Part shown: positions 6,192 through 13,068 of the stretch, piece after piece
Numbering within the stretch: the first letter of the stretch is position 1
Layout of the letters: every line of letters starts with the position of its first letter
From: CAVZLD01 sp964522605
GTDB taxonomy: Bacteria; Planctomycetota; Planctomycetia; Pirellulales; Pirellulaceae
Direction of reading: 5' to 3'
Assembly: GCA_964522605.1 (NCBI GenBank)
Contig: CAZFWV010000162.1
Location: 1 to 14,273 of the forward strand
Length of the DNA: 14,273 nt
Program-made: the position numbers and the translations under genes
Notes under the pieces: generated by a model
What the model saw: the letters and a program-made list of their open reading frames with translations, nothing else
What the model was told of the DNA's origin: nothing
Databases searched by the model: none

Positions 6192-8339
6192 CTATTCGAA
6201 CAGGTCTTCCGTCGGCACGGGCGGATCCACCGCGGGATCCAGTTCGAACGGCTCCGGTTCCAGAAGATCCGATTCGAACGGATCTGACTCGAATGGATCG
6301 GGCAACGGGGCGCCCTCCATGGGTTCAGGAGCGATTGGGGTGGGCTCCTCCGTCGCGGGCGGCAAGGGCACGATTTCCGACTCGTCGCGAGGCAGGACGT
6401 GCTGCTGATACGGCCCCCGGCTGACCGGACACGGCTCGGTAATGCAGTAGTCCAACATCCGCGGGGCAAACCGGCGCGATTCTTTGGCGGCGGAGCGGTA
6501 GGCTGCCGCACTCCACGGCCCCTCCGACAGACTCACTCCCACGTAATCCAGCAGCGTGCCCTTGGCATAGTGAACAGCGAGCAACGAGAGGTTGTAGTCC
6601 ACCAGCGAGCGGTAGTATTCGCTGTCCGCCTCGGCGACTCGACTTTCCGCCTCCACAACGAACTGTAACAGTCCCCCTTCGGCCCCGAGCCGGTATTTCT
6701 CTTTTTCCGCCGCCAGACGTTGCCGGGTCGCAACCGCGCGGTTGTAGTTGACCCGCGTCTGATGATAGGCCCGTTCGAGTTCCCCGAGCGCATCGCTCAG
6801 TTCGCGCGAGATCTGCCGCTCCTGCTCGCGAACCAACGCGCGTTCGCGAACCAGTGCCAATTCTGCCTGGCGAACCGCAACATGGCCAATGCGGTTGCCG
6901 ACCGGCGTCGTCAACTGCAATCCCAGATTCCAACCCTGCAAGTCGCCCTGAAACAGATCATCAAATGCGCTGCCGTTGGGACGCCATCTCTCGCCAAATA
7001 GCTCATCGCCGAATCCACGCCAGCGATAGAGTCCGACAAGATCGAGTCGCATCAGCAATTGATTTCGGGCCGCGAGTAACTCCAACTCGCGCTGTTTGAT
7101 CGTCCAATTCTGCCGCCGCAACTCAACGCGTCGGAACATCGCCTCGTTCAGCGATTCGTTCCAGTCAAACACGACCCCGGCTTTCGACGGCTCGTCGGCG
7201 GGACGAATCAGACGTCCATCGTTCAGGGGCACACCCATCAAAAAGCGCAGACGCCGTTCCGTGTCATATACGCCCGGACCGGTCCGTGACGTGGAGTTCA
7301 CAGAGGCCGTGCCGTTGAGCGCGTCGGCCACCTGGGCTTGGAACAGGTAAAACTGGTCACGCGACAAGGACTCGGCAACGATGTCGCTGGCCCCGAATTC
7401 CAATTCCGTATTCGCGGTACGCCAGGTTTCTTGTGCCGAATCGCGGGCGGCAATCCGAGCATCCAGATTGCGATAGGCGAAATAAAGGAACCAGTACTCG
7501 CGCTGAATCTCGGTGACAAAGTCGCGCACTGCCGCTTCGAAATCCGCAAGAGCAATATCCGTTCGAAGGCGCGCGATCACGATGCCGTTGTATACGCCGG
7601 GCAATCCGTTGGGACCCGCAATCCGATTGAACGTCAGACCACTGCCCTGCAGCAACGGATGTCGGAATTCCATCTCGAAGAGAGTGTCGTAAACACTGGG
7701 GAAAAGATTGCCAAAGGGCCGCTCCGGCGTCGCGATTGGCGCGCTGTTGCTGTTGCGAATCGTCTGGTTCCGAACGGCGAATCGCGTACCTGTCGCGGCC
7801 ACCTTCGCCAACTCGGCCTCGAACAGCCCCTGATTCTGGTGCAGCGAAGACGCACCACCACCGAAAATCGCGTTGTTGAAGGCTCGCTCGTCACGGTCGA
7901 AGAACAAACTCGTGGTGAACTGAGCATCGAACGCACTCAACGCCGCTTCTTCGCCCGACCGCGGATCCATGATCTGCAACGCGGGATCGTAGACCGTCGA
8001 TTGGACTCCGGGTGCGGCCACCACAGAGACACCCAGGCTGCGCATCACCTCGCTGTTCGCCAGACCGATGCGAATTGCCTCCTCGAGCGTCAGCTCCCAG
8101 TATTCCTCCGGATCCGGCTCCCGCAGGGTGTTTGGCGGAGGCATCTCGAGCACGGCGGAGGCCGGCTGCACACACGCGTCCGGATATTCGATCTGCGTAC
8201 CGAACGGCAGGTAGTCCGCCGCTCCGTGCTTATCGAACTTCACCTCCGTATGGGACCGACAGCCCCAGATCCCCAGGCAAAGAAGGATTCCGCAGCCCCA
8301 CTGGACCACGACTGCCCTTTGGCGCGCCGAGAAGCTCAT
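6192..8339 (-). CDS. TolC-family outer membrane efflux lipoprotein
   Basis: 715 residues from the ATG at 8339, chosen because AGGGG lies 6 bases upstream and it yields a normal lipoprotein signal (Arg6, hydrophobic 9-25, LGIWGC with Cys27). An ATG at 8396 is also open but would bury this signal. The OEP region begins at ELTLEEAIRIGLANSEVM (82-99), continues through FRHPLLQGSGLTFNR (225-239), and has long alpha-helical stretches at 262-345 and 484-600, as in the two-repeat TolC barrel-tunnel fold. It should form a trimeric outer membrane channel for efflux or secretion; no inner-membrane pump or adaptor gene lies in the window. The tail (about 650-715) is Pro/Glu/Asp-rich with a duplicated DPFES (681-690) and ends PTEDLFE, which is not part of the usual fold. 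First gene of a probable operon with the two secreted enzymes downstream. Confidence 0.9.
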   Translation of the reverse strand: MSFSARQRAVVVQWGCGILLCLGIWGCRSHTEVKFDKHGAADYLPFGTQIEYPDACVQPASAVLEMPPPNTLREPDPEEYWELTLEEAIRIGLANSEVMRSLGVSVVAAPGVQSTVYDPALQIMDPRSGEEAALSAFDAQFTTSLFFDRDERAFNNAIFGGGASSLHQNQGLFEAELAKVAATGTRFAVRNQTIRNSNSAPIATPERPFGNLFPSVYDTLFEMEFRHPLLQGSGLTFNRIAGPNGLPGVYNGIVIARLRTDIALADFEAAVRDFVTEIQREYWFLYFAYRNLDARIAARDSAQETWRTANTELEFGASDIVAESLSRDQFYLFQAQVADALNGTASVNSTSRTGPGVYDTERRLRFLMGVPLNDGRLIRPADEPSKAGVVFDWNESLNEAMFRRVELRRQNWTIKQRELELLAARNQLLMRLDLVGLYRWRGFGDELFGERWRPNGSAFDDLFQGDLQGWNLGLQLTTPVGNRIGHVAVRQAELALVRERALVREQERQISRELSDALGELERAYHQTRVNYNRAVATRQRLAAEKEKYRLGAEGGLLQFVVEAESRVAEADSEYYRSLVDYNLSLLAVHYAKGTLLDYVGVSLSEGPWSAAAYRSAAKESRRFAPRMLDYCITEPCPVSRGPYQQHVLPRDESEIVPLPPATEEPTPIAPEPMEGAPLPDPFESDPFESDLLEPEPFELDPAVDPPVPTEDLFE

Positions 8340-8727
8340 ACTGATCCCCTGCGATAGGCACATCCGAAACCATCCCACATGATCGTTTTGGTTCATCGGA
8401 CCCTGACAGGCGGATCGACCAGCACATTCCTTGTGCAGGATAAAGCCTCTCCAATGTGGATAAGCAGCATGACACGCAGAGTTTCCTCAGAGTGCCCATT
8501 TTTCGGGTGGCGGAGGCGGGAGGCTGGAGGCTGGAGGCGGGAGGCGGGAGGCGGGAGACGGGAGACGGGAGACGGGAGACGGGAGACTACAGCCTCCAGC
8601 CTCCAGCCTACAGCCTCCAGCCTGCAGTAGCTGATCCGCGAAAGTCCGCGCGCTTCCGCGGCCAATCTCCCCCGTCATGCGATCGAGACGCGAATTGGAT
8701 CGAGTCAAGCTGTCGCGGCGCGCAGCC
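8340..8727. other. Intergenic region holding a heptamer array
   Basis: 388 bases between the start of the TolC-type gene and the stop of the 194-residue secreted protein gene, both on the minus strand. It should hold the promoter of the TolC operon. Its main content is the heptamer array at 8512-8625. Open frames crossing the array translate to runs like RREAGGWRREAGG and are artefacts. I could not pick out a convincing promoter. Confidence 0.5.
8512..8625. repeat. Heptamer tandem array GGAGRCK with inverted second half
   Basis: Eleven contiguous heptamers run from 8512 to 8588: GGAGGCG, GGAGGCT twice, GGAGGCG three times, GGAGACG four times, then GGAGACT. After two bases come five heptamers in the opposite sense, AGCCTCC, AGCCTCC, AGCCTAC, AGCCTCC, AGCCTGC (8591-8625). 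The two halves are largely complementary and can fold into one long hairpin. Variation between units is confined to positions 5 and 7 in the direct half. Such a pattern fits expansion by replication slippage. Confidence 0.9.
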
Positions 8728-9312
8728 TCACGGCAGACAAAAGACCATCACCAGCGCGGTCCCGGCGGTCAACAAGGCGCCGTCCAGATCCCCCATCGGC
8801 AACACTTCCTTGACACACGGCGCACAACTGCCCGCACGGTACTTTCCGAGGGTCGTCACACAATCGTGCGTATGATCGACACCGATCTTGTACGGAATCG
8901 CGGGAATTGTGAGGAAGAATCGAGCACCGGAGATCGCCGGTTGCACATGGGGGCACAGCGACTGTCCATACCGCTCCAGCGGCGCGTCATCAAAATACAG
9001 CGGCTGGTGGAAGAAATTCACCGGCTGCCAGTGAAAATCCGTCAGCGCGACAAACTTCGACGTGGGGCGACTCGGCGTCGCGAACAGGCCCTGTGAACAG
9101 TCCGTCGGAATCTCCGCCAAGTCCAACTTCAGCCCCACCGTGATCTCGGACATCGGCTTAAATTGCTGCTCCAGCTCGCAAGACCCGCCCGTTGGTGCGG
9201 CTGTCTCCTCCGAATCTGCCGGAGCCGCGAAGGTTAACGCGGGATATACCCCGATTACCGCAAGAGCGATCCACCAGCTTCGGAAGATTCGTCGACCGTA
9301 TGTGTGAGCCAT
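8728..9312 (-). CDS. Secreted Cys-rich protein of a planctomycete type, function unknown
   Basis: 194 residues from the ATG at 9312, chosen because AGGAGG lies about 10 bases upstream and a signal peptide follows directly (RRIFRSWWIALAVIGVYPALTFAA, cleavage near residue 30); a longer open frame upstream has poor composition and crosses a repeat. The mature part has seven cysteines, including CAPC (163-166), and a distinctive core: FHWQPVNFFHQPLYFDDAPL (93-112), LERYG (112-116), QPAISGARFFLTIPAIPYK (124-142) and CVTTLGKYRAGSC (151-163). I associate this core, with the pattern W-x-N-x-x-H-x-P-L-Y-F and L-E-R-Y-G, with a family widespread in planctomycetes and never assigned a role. The C-terminus (GALLTAGTALVMVFCLP) is hydrophobic and could anchor it. 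Likely periplasmic or envelope-bound. Probably transcribed alone. Confidence 0.75.
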   Translation of the reverse strand: MAHTYGRRIFRSWWIALAVIGVYPALTFAAPADSEETAAPTGGSCELEQQFKPMSEITVGLKLDLAEIPTDCSQGLFATPSRPTSKFVALTDFHWQPVNFFHQPLYFDDAPLERYGQSLCPHVQPAISGARFFLTIPAIPYKIGVDHTHDCVTTLGKYRAGSCAPCVKEVLPMGDLDGALLTAGTALVMVFCLP

Positions 9313-9478
9313 GCCGCAACTCCTCCTCGGGACTCGCCCGCCGCTGAGCTTCCGCTCCGCACCATGTGACATTCCAGCAATGTCATCGTCAGCCACGCGT
9401 TCAGTTCTCCGAGAATGAGAGCTAACATCGGCAGACAGAGCCCAATCCACCAACTTGACGCACTTTCCGTAGCTTACG

Positions 9479-9513
9479 GGAGACTGGAGACTGCAGGCTG
9501 GAGGCGGGAGGGT
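9479..9513. repeat. Short heptamer array GGAGACT type
   Basis: Five heptamers: GGAGACT, GGAGACT, GCAGGCT, GGAGGCG, GGAGGGT. Same family as the array at 8512-8625, with the same variable positions plus two extra substitutions, which suggests an older or decaying copy. It lies in the 273-base space between the DUF167 gene and the 194-residue secreted protein gene. Confidence 0.75.
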
Positions 9514-9532
9514 GTGGGCGGTTGACTGTAGG

Positions 9533-9551
9533 CCGACTTGTCTCAAGTCGG
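9533..9551 (-). terminator. Hairpin downstream of the yggS-DUF167 pair
   Basis: CCGACTTG (9533-9540), loop TCT, CAAGTCGG (9544-9551): a perfect 8-pair stem beginning 34 bases past the stop of the DUF167 gene on the minus strand. It could end or stabilise that transcript, but no T run follows, so factor-independent termination is doubtful. The same arm word recurs inside yggS at 10404-10423. Confidence 0.35.
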
Positions 9552-9585
9552 TATCGCCCGCGAAGCGAACGAAGGATCGGTGGGT

Positions 9586-9885
9586 CTAGGACGGACCACA
9601 TCGGGAGAGGCGGTCGCGCAACTGATTCTCGGTTAGCCCCCGAATGAGGAATTGCTTCCGGGAAGACGTCTCCCCGGAGAGGAGTGTGATCTGCGAGCGG
9701 TTGATTTGCAGTTCTTTGACCAGCAGATCTCGGATTGCGCGGTTCGCTTTGCCTTTTTCCGGCGCTTGCGTCACACAGACCTTGAGGGCACCCGCATGTT
9801 CACCGCGGATCTCGTTGCAACGGGCGCCGGGCTGAGCCCGCACGGGGACGACAAACCCCTCGGCGTGGACCTGAACGTCGATCAA
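9586..9885 (-). CDS. yggU: DUF167 / YggU family protein
   Basis: 99 residues if translation begins at the TTG at 9885; this matches the usual length of about 95-100, while the longer open frame upstream (to 10095) is only the shadow of yggS. The TTG overlaps the yggS stop as TTGA, and GGGAG lies 7 bases upstream, so coupled translation is likely. Family landmarks: VPVRAQPGARCNEIRG (13-28), GALKVCVTQAPEKGKANRAI (32-51), LLVKELQINRSQITLLSGETSSRK (54-77) and a basic C-terminus. The family is small, cytoplasmic and of unknown function, and is often found beside yggS as here. The Arg-Lys of the SSRKQF motif and the GKAN motif are intact. Confidence 0.88.
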   Translation of the reverse strand: MIDVQVHAEGFVVPVRAQPGARCNEIRGEHAGALKVCVTQAPEKGKANRAIRDLLVKELQINRSQITLLSGETSSRKQFLIRGLTENQLRDRLSRCGPS

Positions 9886-10589
9886 TCGATGACTCCCTCG
9901 AACAGGGCCGAACCAATGCGTACGATCGTGGCTCCTTCTTCGATGGCGACGGAGAAATCGTCGCTCATTCCCATCGACAATTCGTTCAGCGGAAACGTGT
10001 CGGAGATTTGGCCACGGATCGCCTCGCGCAAGTTCCGCAGCCGCGCAAAATCGATTCGCGCCCTTTCCCGACCTCCTTCCAAGCTGGCCATGCACATGAG
10101 TCCCTCAATCCGAGTCCAGGGATGGGACGCCGCTTTGCGCACGACATCGAGGACTTGATCGGGAGCAAACCCGTGTTTGGTCGTATCGCCCGACACATTC
10201 ACCTCGATCAAGACCGACATTTTTTGCGAGTGGGACTCGGTCCAGGATTGGATCGCCGCCAACAACCGCTCGCTATCCACCGAGTGCAACATGGAGATCA
10301 GCGGGAGTGTCCGAGGCAGTTTATTGCGTTGCAGGTGACCGATCAGATGCCAGTGAACATCCAGCGGTTCGAGCGCAAGCTGCTTGGCCCACAGTTCCTG
10401 AGGCCGACTTTCACCCAAGTCGGAACACCCTGCGAGAAACAACTGTCGGGCGAGGTCTGCCGAGACATACTTTGTGACAGCAACCAGTCGCACATCGGAG
10501 GCAGACCGGCCGCTGCGCTGGGCAGCCTCGGCAATCTGCTGTCGAACGCGAGCAAGATTGTTCGCAATTCGCGCAATCGCATCCGTCAT
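9882..10589 (-). CDS. yggS: YggS family PLP-binding homeostasis protein (PLPBP)
   Basis: 235 residues from the ATG at 10589; an upstream in-frame ATG (10673) would add 28 residues before the family start and is unlikely. The upstream AGAAG is a weak ribosome site. The fold is a single alanine-racemase-like TIM barrel that binds PLP without a known reaction and keeps vitamin B6 and amino acid pools in balance. Landmarks: PLP lysine K40 in VAVTKY, DLGESRPQEL (57-66), HWHLIGHLQRNK (79-90), HSVDS (102-106), LIEVNVSGDTTKHGF (127-141), GLMCMASLE (163-171), LSMGMSDDF (204-212) and VRIGSALFEG (223-232). The GES at 59-61 replaces the GEN of the E. coli protein. Overlaps the DUF167 gene by 4 bases. Confidence 0.93.
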   Translation of the reverse strand: MTDAIARIANNLARVRQQIAEAAQRSGRSASDVRLVAVTKYVSADLARQLFLAGCSDLGESRPQELWAKQLALEPLDVHWHLIGHLQRNKLPRTLPLISMLHSVDSERLLAAIQSWTESHSQKMSVLIEVNVSGDTTKHGFAPDQVLDVVRKAASHPWTRIEGLMCMASLEGGRERARIDFARLRNLREAIRGQISDTFPLNELSMGMSDDFSVAIEEGATIVRIGSALFEGVID

Positions 10590-10758
10590 CGTTCTTCTGG
10601 GTTGCTCGAAGGGCAGGTCGGTCACAGCGCGCGAGATTCGAAACGGATCCCGTCTCTCCCAGCACCGTGTCATCGAACGCGCGGGCGGATCTCACCCCGC
10701 TGAGTATAACTCGTTTTACCGACCGACTGTAGCAGCAGCCGATTCCGGAGTGTCCGTT

Positions 10759-10786
10759 TACTCTGGCTCGACTACTCTGGCTCGAC
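10759..10786. repeat. 14-base tandem duplication across a stop codon
   Basis: TACTCTGGCTCGAC occurs twice in direct succession (10759-10772 and 10773-10786). The stop codon of the 605-residue protein gene (complement of 10772-10774) lies at the junction, so the gene ends inside the first-read copy and the second copy is untranslated. Probably a slippage event with no effect on the protein end. Confidence 0.85.
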
Positions 10787-12589
10787 CTCGACCAAGTTTT
10801 CGACGACGCCCTCGGTCGTGAAGCGTCCCACGAGAAACTCGCTGGTCACATGCTGTCCGAGGAACGTTCGCGCGGCGGGCGGAGCAAGAGAACGATAGAC
10901 AATCCACTGGCTGCACCCAATCTGAACGCGGTAGGCAACCGCAACATCCGGTGGAAGAATTTCACGATCAAGCGCCACCGTCAACTGACGCCAGGTGCGG
11001 GGCCATCGTTTCCGTTGCGGATCGAGATCGATCCACAGAGGAGCGTACAAGCCACTGCCGAAGGCGGATTGGCGAAGCTCCCCATCAGCGAATGTGCCCC
11101 GATGTGTCTGTTCGCGCCATTCGCTCAGCGCGAGGGGCATCATGCATCCGCTTTGTCCTCGACGATGCAACCGGGCTTCGACCGTGTCGGATTCTGGGGA
11201 AAGCCGGACGGTCTCCGCCAGAGGCAGCGCACGCCGATAGTCAATCTTGGCCGGATGCTCCCCCAGCACAACATCCGCGGTGAGCAGGACAAGATCGTCA
11301 CGGACCAACAAGATCTGGCGCTGCAACTTCCAGCCGTTGCTCAAGTCTCGTTCCAATTCAAGGTAATCCGCGTCCTGATCCGAGTCCCAGCAGAGTTCGG
11401 TCCATTCGCCTTCGCCGGTGACCATTTCGTCGTTAATCTGAATCAGAGGCTCATCGGCGCCGGCCCAGAATCGCACGTCACCGGATCCTAGTTCGGTCTG
11501 CAAACGGCCTCCGTGGAACGTGGCGGCCAGGTAGGCGGCATCGGGTGACCAGGAAGTCCGCAACACCGCCTGCTCTCCCCATTCGGAATGTTCTCCCGCG
11601 TGCGGCAGATCGTACCGGCTTCGTTCGGGCTTCTGGCGTCCGATACTGCACGACCAAAGCTCACGATCCACGTCGTCACCCGCGACGCGCAATGCCGCCT
11701 TGAGTTGTTCGTCGACCGCGACGCGGGCCTGAGACGGATCCTCCCAGATCAGTCGTCCATCGGCACGACGCCAGCGGATCGTCTGGCGGACGAGCCATTC
11801 AAACTGCAAGCGCGCGGATTTGGAAATGCGTCCACCGCGAACTTGTGGATCGAGCACAACAAAACGCGTCCAGCAGGCCAGCAGTGCGCGCCAGTACGGA
11901 TTGAAGCGCGCGTGGGGTAATCCTTCTCCGTCGAGCAGGTCAATCAGACCTTGGGAGACGACCGTCCGGGCTGGGCCGGCCAAGCTCTGACAGGCCGAAC
12001 TGTCGGGGAAGCGATACGCCAGGGTCAGTGGCAGCTCACCGCCTAACAATTGGTGGATCACGGATTCCTCGGGACTCGCATCATCGGCTGGCGAATCCGC
12101 ATATCGTCGAATGACCGCCGACAAGAACGCGAAGAGTTCTTGCCAAACGTCCTGGGCCATTCGCGTCGAGAGGCGTGGCAGCATATGGGCCCACGCTAGG
12201 CACTCGACCGCCCCTTCCAGCGGAGATCGTGCCTGGTCGAGTTGGCTGCGCATCCAGCGTTGCGCGATGCGATCCCAGTCCTTCTTATCTTCGTCTCCGG
12301 CTTTCGGATGTCGCTTGAGTCGGAGCAACGCGAACACGGGCGAATCTTTCGGGAGGGAAATCGCCCACGTCAGCGGGTGTTCCTCAGAACCATTCATCGG
12401 TTTGGGCAGTACGGCGGGGCGGCCGGAGGAGGCGATTCGACGCGCCTGGGAGGGCCACGAGCCGGGATAGATTTCCGCAAGTTCTCCCAAGAACCGCTCC
12501 ACGTCCGGTCGATCGTTGCCTGAACTTGCTGTCGGGCGACCGTTTGTGCGCGAGGAGGATTTCGATTTGGTTTTCGCGGGAGAAGACAT
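10772..12589 (-). CDS. Uncharacterised 605-residue protein, possible heparinase-like architecture
   Basis: Start chosen at the ATG at 12589 because AGGAGG lies 10 bases upstream; an ATG at 12628 has no ribosome site. There is no signal peptide: the first 30 residues are a Lys/Ser/Thr-rich disordered stretch, so the protein is probably cytoplasmic. Residues 30-310 look mostly helical, with many Trp and Arg (LEGAVECLAWAHMLPRL, LQFEWLVRQTIRWRRADGRLIW). Residues 330-605 look beta-rich, beginning GEHSEWGEQAVLRTSW (333-348), then FHGGRLQTELGSGDVRFWAG and ELERDLSNGWKLQRQILLVR. A helical toroid followed by a beta sandwich is the layout of heparinase II/III and related lyases, and FHGG plus the GDV-x-F core recall it, but I see no assured catalytic set and do not assign activity. 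No membrane segment. Lies 182 bases upstream of yggS on the same strand. Confidence 0.85.
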   Translation of the reverse strand: MSSPAKTKSKSSSRTNGRPTASSGNDRPDVERFLGELAEIYPGSWPSQARRIASSGRPAVLPKPMNGSEEHPLTWAISLPKDSPVFALLRLKRHPKAGDEDKKDWDRIAQRWMRSQLDQARSPLEGAVECLAWAHMLPRLSTRMAQDVWQELFAFLSAVIRRYADSPADDASPEESVIHQLLGGELPLTLAYRFPDSSACQSLAGPARTVVSQGLIDLLDGEGLPHARFNPYWRALLACWTRFVVLDPQVRGGRISKSARLQFEWLVRQTIRWRRADGRLIWEDPSQARVAVDEQLKAALRVAGDDVDRELWSCSIGRQKPERSRYDLPHAGEHSEWGEQAVLRTSWSPDAAYLAATFHGGRLQTELGSGDVRFWAGADEPLIQINDEMVTGEGEWTELCWDSDQDADYLELERDLSNGWKLQRQILLVRDDLVLLTADVVLGEHPAKIDYRRALPLAETVRLSPESDTVEARLHRRGQSGCMMPLALSEWREQTHRGTFADGELRQSAFGSGLYAPLWIDLDPQRKRWPRTWRQLTVALDREILPPDVAVAYRVQIGCSQWIVYRSLAPPAARTFLGQHVTSEFLVGRFTTEGVVENLVEVEPE

Positions 12590-13068
12590 TCGGAGTCGGC
12601 CTCCTGATCGACGAGAATCCTGATGCATCCATGTTCGCCCACGCGGTCCTGCGGAGGCGGCGAAGGTGCGTTACAGTCCGAGCGGCAACCGATCGGGCAA
12701 CGATGTGGAAGATCTCCGTCGCCGAATTCGTGCGAATTCGGATGGCCCCGTTCGACTTCCGTAAGTCTGATGACTTCGACGAGGGGTCGATCTGCGTCAA
12801 ATCGTGCACCAGAAATCGTGAACGGCGTTGCCCGCTGGGGTCCGGTGACTCAGGACGCTACTTTAACACCAAATGGCAGAACGGCAACGCCTGTTCCCCC
12901 ATTCGCCTTCGATTCCCAGCGCAACCCGCCTTTGCTACGCTACAGGAACGGCGACGAATTGAACTCGTCCGTACAGACCGTCGAGTACAGATTCCGCTTC
13001 CGGGAATCGACAAGGTCGCCTGAAATCCCAGAACCAACACGCATCCAATCCGATCAGGAGAATCTTAT
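12590..13068. other. Divergent intergenic region with a strong palindrome
   Basis: 479 bases between two divergent genes, so it should hold both promoters. The clear structural element is the inverted repeat at 12722-12741. A + strand frame from an ATG at 12703 to 13023 is open (106 residues) but has no ribosome site and no recognisable sequence, so I do not call it a gene. Nothing else is seen. Confidence 0.5.
12722..12741. promoter_or_regulatory. 20-base inverted repeat, candidate operator
   Basis: CCGAATTCG, spacer TG, CGAATTCGG: 9-base arms in perfect complement around a 2-base centre. It is 132 bases upstream of the start of the 605-residue protein gene and 327 bases upstream of the YdjY gene. 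Symmetry and short centre suit a dimeric DNA-binding regulator. The AT-rich core GAATTC stands out from the surrounding GC-rich sequence. No regulator gene lies in the window. Confidence 0.4.

Noticed and set aside
7338..8357. 339-codon open frame on the + strand
   Set aside because: Shadow of the TolC-type gene, with no motif and an Arg-rich composition.
8512..8625. CRISPR array
   Set aside because: Units are 7 bases and contiguous, with no unique spacers, and no cas genes are near.
8379..8875. Open frames with RREAGGWRREAGG or similar repeats
   Set aside because: Translations of the heptamer array; the period of 7 bases makes all three frames look repetitive.
12703..13023. 106-codon + strand frame in the divergent space, starting MWKISVAEFVRIRM
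   Set aside because: Good third-position GC in the first 30 codons, but no ribosome site, later Arg-rich composition, no recognised family, and it contains the palindrome. Kept as a doubtful frame only.
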